Below, one piece after another: positions 60,034 through 64,000 of a stretch of 64,000 nt of DNA (within the stretch, counting starts at the first letter, position 1; every line of letters begins with the position of its first letter). The DNA comes from Aldehydirespirator sp965219165 (lineage in GTDB: Bacteria > Actinomycetota > Acidimicrobiia > Acidimicrobiales > Aldehydirespiratoraceae). The stretch covers positions 744,001 to 808,000 of the forward strand of contig CBDCMW010000002.1 of assembly GCA_965219165.1 (NCBI GenBank), written 5' to 3'. Both the position numbers and the translations under genes were made by a program. Under the pieces are notes generated by a model. It saw only the letters and a program-made list of their open reading frames with translations, did no database searches and was not told the DNA's origin.

Positions 60034-61751
60034 CCGGCGACGACCGCCCCGAAGACCCCGAAGACCCCGAGGCCTCCGAACCCCCCGAGGCGCCCGAGGC
60101 CCCCGAACCCCCTCGACTCTCCGAGGCCCCTCCGCTCTCCGCACCCCCCGAACCCCCCGAACCTCCTTCGCTCTCCGAGGCCCCCGAGGCGCCCGAACCT
60201 CCCGAAGACCCCGACGCGCCCCGCCGGCTCCGTCCTCGCCCCCGACCTCCCGACACCCCGCAGGGGCTGAACGTCCGGGTGATGGCCCCGCCGGTCGGCG
60301 CCATCACCAACGTCACCGCGCTGATCGGCCGCGACCTCGAGCCGCAGCGCTGCCACATATACATACGCGACGGCGTGATCGCCGCCATCTCCCCCGTGTC
60401 GGAGGACGCCACCCCGCTGGTCGCCGCCCCGCCGCCGCAGAGCGAGCTGCTCGAAGGGACCGAGCCGATCACCATCGACGGCGAGGACCTGATCGCTGTT
60501 CCCGGCATGGTCGACGTCCACGATCACTTCAGGGCGCTGGCTCCCGGCCTGCCCGTGGCCGAGGGCCTGCCCCTGGACGAGTTCCTGCGGGTCCAGTGGG
60601 CCACGCAGGCCCTAATGAGCATCGACGAGTACGAGGCGGGCGCCGCGCTGGGCTGCGTGCAGCGCCTCAAGTGCGGCATCACCGCCGTCGTCGACCACGC
60701 CTACACGTTCCACGAGCCCGGCCTGGACGAGGCGTGCATCGCCGCCTACGAGGGCTGCGGGATCCGCTGGGCCTACGCCCGGGGCATCATGACCCGCCCC
60801 TACGAGCCGGTGTGCGAGTCCTTCGAGCAGGCCGCCGACAACATCCGGGCCCTGCTGGAGCACACCGCCCTCACTCCCGAGCGCCTGTTCGTGGCCCCGG
60901 TGAGCATCCGCCAGGCCACTGTCGAGGAGTTCGCCCGCAGCGCGGCCCTCGCAGAGGAGCTCGGCGCCGGCACCTACACCCACGCCTCGGAGACCGAGGC
61001 CGAGCGGGCGGTGTGGCAGCAGGAGGCGGGGGCCTCGCCGATCGTGGCTCTCGACCGGGCCGGCTTCCTCACCGAGCGCACTGTGCTGGCCCATTGCGTG
61101 ATCCTCGACGACGACGAGATCGATCTGCTGGCTCAGCGGGGCAGCCATGTGGCCCATTGCCCGTCCAACAACATGAGGCTGGCCAAGGGCGTGACCCGGG
61201 TGCCCGACCTGCTCGCGGCCGGGGTCAACGTGTGCCTGGGCGTCGACATGATGAACGACATGCATTCGGAGATGCGCGCCGAGATGTACATGCAGGCGCT
61301 GCATTCGGGCGACCCGGCGGTGCTGTCGGCCCTCGACGTGCTGCAGATGGCCACCTGGCGCGGCGCGGCGGCGGCTTTCCCGGCTGCGTCCGCTCCCGCC
61401 GACACGTTCGAGCGAGCCGCGGACGCCGCCCTGGTGCAACTGGGAGAGCTGTCGGAGGACTGCGCGGCCGACATCGTCCTGATTCCGGCCCGCTCGCTGC
61501 TGCTGGCCCCGCTGCTCGACCCGTTGCATGCCGTGGTCCATCAGGCTCATGGGCCGATGGTGCGCCATGTGCTGGTGGGGGGCCGCATGGTGGTGGCCGA
61601 CGGCTCTTCTACTTTGGTGGACGAGGCCGAGCTCGTATTGGATGCCGAGAGGGCCTGCAACCGCTGGCTCGACGAGCTCGACCTGCCCGACGGGCCCGTC
61701 GGAGTGTGGTGCCCACCTCCTGTGGAGCCCCCTTCGCTGGTGGACTGGTGA
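60030..61751 (+). CDS. COG0402-type amidohydrolase with Pro/Glu-rich N-terminal repeats
   Basis: 573 residues from the overlapping GTG. The first ~75 residues are PEAPEPP-type repeats from a minisatellite at 60050-60215. The conserved enzyme begins VRVMAPPVGAITNVTALIGR and contains VPGMVDVHDHFRAL (HxH), THASETEAER, VLAHCVILDDDEIDLL and VAHCPSNNMRLAKG, with VCLGVDMMND giving the Asp. Substrate unknown; coupling to the opine-dehydrogenase-like enzyme suggests a common pathway of N-substituted amino acids or heterocycles. An internal start near 60282 (ATG) could give a form without repeats. Confidence 0.88.
   Translation: MTGDDRPEDPEDPEASEPPEAPEAPEPPRLSEAPPLSAPPEPPEPPSLSEAPEAPEPPEDPDAPRRLRPRPRPPDTPQGLNVRVMAPPVGAITNVTALIGRDLEPQRCHIYIRDGVIAAISPVSEDATPLVAAPPPQSELLEGTEPITIDGEDLIAVPGMVDVHDHFRALAPGLPVAEGLPLDEFLRVQWATQALMSIDEYEAGAALGCVQRLKCGITAVVDHAYTFHEPGLDEACIAAYEGCGIRWAYARGIMTRPYEPVCESFEQAADNIRALLEHTALTPERLFVAPVSIRQATVEEFARSAALAEELGAGTYTHASETEAERAVWQQEAGASPIVALDRAGFLTERTVLAHCVILDDDEIDLLAQRGSHVAHCPSNNMRLAKGVTRVPDLLAAGVNVCLGVDMMNDMHSEMRAEMYMQALHSGDPAVLSALDVLQMATWRGAAAAFPAASAPADTFERAADAALVQLGELSEDCAADIVLIPARSLLLAPLLDPLHAVVHQAHGPMVRHVLVGGRMVVADGSSTLVDEAELVLDAERACNRWLDELDLPDGPVGVWCPPPVEPPSLVDW
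60050..60215 (+). repeat. Minisatellite encoding PE(A/P)PE repeats
   Basis: 9- and 12-bp units of the CCCGAGGCCCCCGAA type at the 5' end of the amidohydrolase gene, in frame. Confidence 0.85.
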
Positions 61752-61864
61752 GGCGGTGTGATCGGCCTGCACGCCATGCCTCCACGGGTAACTTTGTGCC
61801 CCGTGGAGGGTAGTTGCCCCGCCCGATTACTCCTAGTACGATGCCACAACGTGTTCGACGACGA

Positions 61865-61884
61865 GGCGCCGCTTTCTTGGCGCC
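61865..61884 (+). terminator. Possible hairpin after the amidohydrolase
   Basis: GGCGCC (61865-61870), an 8-base loop GCTTTCTT and GGCGCC (61879-61884) form a short GC-rich stem. No T-run follows. Confidence 0.3.
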
Positions 61885-61935
61885 GAGGCGGCGGTGTGAG
61901 CCGCTTGCCGAGGCTGGGATGTGATCGAGGATGAT

Positions 61936-61968
61936 TGACCGCGTTGATCATCCCAGCGTGCTACACTC
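61936..61968 (+). promoter_or_regulatory. Candidate promoter of the SLH protein gene
   Basis: An extended -10 TGCTACACT ends at 61968; TTGACC at 61936-61941 is the nearest -35-like box but at 21 bases, longer than usual. Transcription from here would give a leader of about 240 nt. The rest of the 466-bp spacer holds only hairpins. Confidence 0.35.
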
Positions 61969-62092
61969 TGCGCCCGTCACGGGCCTGACCATCGTGGTAG
62001 GGTTCTCCGAACGTCCCAGACGAGTGATCGAAGGGGGTGCAGCCGTTGAATAGCGCGGATAGCGTGGTACAGGTTGCATCCCGGTCGGTCTG

Positions 62093-62111
62093 CTCGTACG
62101 AGGCGTACGAG
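62093..62111 (+). promoter_or_regulatory. Hairpin in the SLH leader
   Basis: CTCGTAC (62093-62099) and GTACGAG (62105-62111) are perfect arms around GAGGC. Confidence 0.5.
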
Positions 62112-62159
62112 TCCGTCCGGGCCGAACTTGCCACAGGTGGAAACCAGGTATAGAAAGGA

Positions 62160-62224
62160 GGGGCACATGCCCCATTTGAAGGGGCCTGTGCCCCAAGCAC
62201 AAGCAAAGGAGGGGCCAATGCCCC
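62160..62224 (+). promoter_or_regulatory. Triple GGGGC-N4-GCCCC hairpins with duplicated ribosome site and start codon
   Basis: GGGGCACATGCCCC (62160-62173), GGGGCCTGTGCCCC (62181-62194) and GGGGCCAATGCCCC (62211-62224). The first and third each include AAAGGAGGGG and an ATG (62167 and 62218) in the same reading frame, 51 nt apart. Each start codon lies in the loop of a short stem that also pairs the end of the ribosome site. Confidence 0.65.
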
Positions 62225-64000
62225 AGCTAGTGAAGAAGCGGCGCTCGGGTTGGGCAGTGCTCGCCGTTGGCGCCTTGGTCGCTTCGATTCTCGCTGTCGG
62301 GGCCGGCTCGTTGTCGGCTCAGCCCGGCAGCACCATCACCGCTGCCAGTCCGAACCACGACCCGGATTTCGGTGCGGAGTGGTCTGCGTGTGTGGGCGCG
62401 GCTGGTTCCCATGACGCGATGTTCAGCGATGTGGGCGAGGACGACACCCACGTTGACGCGATCAACTGCATCGCCCACTACGGGGTCACCGTGGGCAAGG
62501 GCGACGGCACGTACGCACCCAGTGAGAACGTGTCTGCGTTCCAGATGCGGCTGTTCGTTCAGCGGGCCGCCGATCTGATGGGCGCCGACGGCGAAGCGGT
62601 TCTCGCAGACGTCGAGCTGTCCGACACCGTGACCAGGCTGGAGATGGCGCAACTGATGTTCGGGCTGGTCAACGACATCGACGACGACCTCCGGATCAGC
62701 CCCGCGGACGGCCAGATCGAGTTCTATAGCGACGACGCTAACGCGTGGGTTGTGGTGGACGACTTCTTTGCTGACGCGAAGGCTGAGGTGCCGATTGCTG
62801 ATTCGCAGCTGATCGGCGCCACCTATGAGTTGGGCATCACCCGGGGCACCCGCGGCGACGGCACCCTGGTCAGCACTCCTAACAGCACGTTCGAGCCGTT
62901 TGCGAATGTGACTCGGGCGCAGATGGCCGCGTTCATCGCCCGGACGATGGATCATTCGAATCTGCGTCCTGCGGGTCTGGCCATCCAGCGCAACAGTCTC
63001 AGCAACACGATGGTTTCGTATCGCGACGCCGACTTCGGGCCGATCGAGGACGCCCGCATCGATGTGTTCTCGGCGCTCTATCCCGACGACGCCTTCGACG
63101 CCGACGACGGCGAGTGCGAGGGCCGGTTCGTGAAGGACGAGACCCCGAGCCACGATGTGTGCGCGATCGATGTCGGCGATCAGCTCACCGACGACGAGGG
63201 CAACGTGGAGTTCACGCTGGTGAGCGACGCCGATCCCATCGCGGCCGTCTGTCCCAGCGACGCTGAGGCTGTCCTCAAGTTCGAGACGGCTGCCGGCAGC
63301 GAGGGCCGCACGTTCTGGGCTTGGAACGGCGATCTCGGAGACGAGGTCTCTTCGGACAGCGACCTCAGCGAGTTGGAGGGCGTGGCCCGTCCGGTAGGCA
63401 AGGCTGGGCCTGACTATGCGCGGGTCTCCGGCGGTCTGCCCACCGGCGACGAGCTGGCCCAGATGGGCGAGACGGTCACCTTCACACTGCAGCTGTACTC
63501 CGACGTCAGAGACCGGGACGGTGCCAGTCTCGTCAACGATGTCACTGCTGGGCCTGACCGTTCCGCCAACCCGTACCACTTGAAGGTCGAGAAGTACTTC
63601 GTCGCAACAAACGACGGCACGGATTCCGACTTCGGCGACCTAGACACCGAAGTCAAGACCGGCACGGCCTCTACGGGTCTGTTCGCGGCAGCTCCCGGCG
63701 ACTGGGACTTTGTCGCACTGGATGGGACCACTGAAGTCGCGACCGCGGATGCGAGGCCGGTCCAGACTCCGATGGACACGGTGGTGTTCCCCAACGGCGA
63801 CGGCGAGTACTCCATCACGTTGACGCATCTGGATCTGAACGCCGCCCCCGCGGTGAACAACACCGATGTGGGCGTGACGTTCACGCTGACGCCGTTCCTC
63901 CTGGCGAACGACCTCATCAGCGCCAACCTGCTGACCGACATCGTCGTCAACAGGGGTACCAACAGCGCCGCGGTCATCCCGGCGCCTGGCTTTGATGTGG
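62218..64000 (+). CDS. Secreted cell-surface protein with SLH-like modules (C-terminus outside window)
   Basis: Partial, at least 594 residues. The N-terminus has KKRRSGWAVLAVGALVASIL, a Sec signal ending near ALxA/SLSA-QPG. Three SLH-like modules follow at roughly residues 50-110 (FSDVGEDDTHVDAINCIAHY, then YAPSENVSAFQMRLF), 115-165 and 180-245 (ITRGTRGDGT, FEPFANVTRAQMAAFIARTM). After these come Ca-rich, acidic beta-sandwich-like stretches (DDAFDADDGECEGRF) without a family name. Such proteins bind the cell wall and form surface layers in Acidimicrobiia. The start at 62218 was chosen over the in-frame 62167 because residues from there match the usual opening; both have ribosome sites. Confidence 0.88.
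   Translation, partial: MPQLVKKRRSGWAVLAVGALVASILAVGAGSLSAQPGSTITAASPNHDPDFGAEWSACVGAAGSHDAMFSDVGEDDTHVDAINCIAHYGVTVGKGDGTYAPSENVSAFQMRLFVQRAADLMGADGEAVLADVELSDTVTRLEMAQLMFGLVNDIDDDLRISPADGQIEFYSDDANAWVVVDDFFADAKAEVPIADSQLIGATYELGITRGTRGDGTLVSTPNSTFEPFANVTRAQMAAFIARTMDHSNLRPAGLAIQRNSLSNTMVSYRDADFGPIEDARIDVFSALYPDDAFDADDGECEGRFVKDETPSHDVCAIDVGDQLTDDEGNVEFTLVSDADPIAAVCPSDAEAVLKFETAAGSEGRTFWAWNGDLGDEVSSDSDLSELEGVARPVGKAGPDYARVSGGLPTGDELAQMGETVTFTLQLYSDVRDRDGASLVNDVTAGPDRSANPYHLKVEKYFVATNDGTDSDFGDLDTEVKTGTASTGLFAAAPGDWDFVALDGTTEVATADARPVQTPMDTVVFPNGDGEYSITLTHLDLNAAPAVNNTDVGVTFTLTPFLLANDLISANLLTDIVVNRGTNSAAVIPAPGFDV

Noticed and set aside
62218..64000. Minus-strand frames opposite the SLH gene.
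   Set aside because: The plus strand has ribosome site, signal peptide and SLH modules; minus frames show no family.

Overview
The window looks like a chromosomal segment of a high-GC Gram-positive bacterium, most likely an uncultured actinobacterium of the Acidimicrobiia type. The evidence is a crgA cell-division gene, three luciferase-like (F420-type) oxidoreductases, a dCTP deaminase of actinobacterial type, frequent GTG starts and 4-base ATGA/GTGA gene overlaps, and at the right edge a secreted protein with SLH-like modules (motifs of the form FSDV...INCIAHYGVTVG) of the kind common in Acidimicrobiia. The taxonomic placement is inference. No phage, plasmid, CRISPR or rRNA genes are seen. 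There are two tRNA genes, Gly(CCC) and Tyr(GTA).

Layout. 1-10 kb: a partial SMP-30/gluconolactonase, an MFS transporter, a malate/lactate dehydrogenase-family enzyme, a three-subunit molybdenum hydroxylase (FAD, 2Fe-2S and Mo subunits, with a 61-codon coupled ORF between the first two), a GNAT fusion protein and an RCC1-repeat lipoprotein. 10-24 kb: a co-directional run of a Rieske oxygenase, an NMT1/THI5-type ABC transporter, a chimeric substrate-binding protein, a BMP-type nucleoside ABC transporter, an LLM oxidoreductase, two COG0402 amidohydrolases and a nucleoside phosphorylase. 23.6-31.4 kb: a Fic gene flanked by TACTAAT palindromes, a frameshifted purine nucleoside phosphorylase, a DUF433/DUF5615 toxin-antitoxin pair with a frameshifted toxin, an amidohydrolase/cupin/SDR operon and mtnA. 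Together 10-31 kb reads as uptake and salvage of nucleosides, methylthioadenosine and related bases.

31-46 kb: XRE regulator, two tiny paralogous membrane peptides, LLM enzyme, lipoprotein, tRNA-Gly, yaaA, aminotransferase, dcd, a P450 and SDR divergent pair, crgA, a zinc-ribbon membrane protein, a coiled-coil anchor protein, a thiolase homologue without catalytic residues, DoxX, a DMT exporter and msrA. 46-64 kb: D-aminoacylase-type amidohydrolase, acetyl-CoA synthetase, HAD phosphatase, htpX, a possible toxin/partner pair, YajQ, tRNA-Tyr, GNAT, an acyl-CoA ligase, a decayed ligase pseudogene, an LLM enzyme, an opine-dehydrogenase-like enzyme coupled to an amidohydrolase, and the SLH protein.

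The most unusual genome-level feature is repeat activity. A dispersed element of about 48 bp with AAATTGG/CCAATTT ends occurs at least four times between genes, with three related tandem copies. Tandem duplications of 34-106 bp sit across the 3' ends and stop codons of four genes. In-frame minisatellites expand inside several enzymes. At least three genes are interrupted by a frameshift or stop and one ligase is a clear pseudogene. The standout single gene is a 690-residue protein that joins two unrelated substrate-binding proteins at the junction between two ABC-transporter operons.
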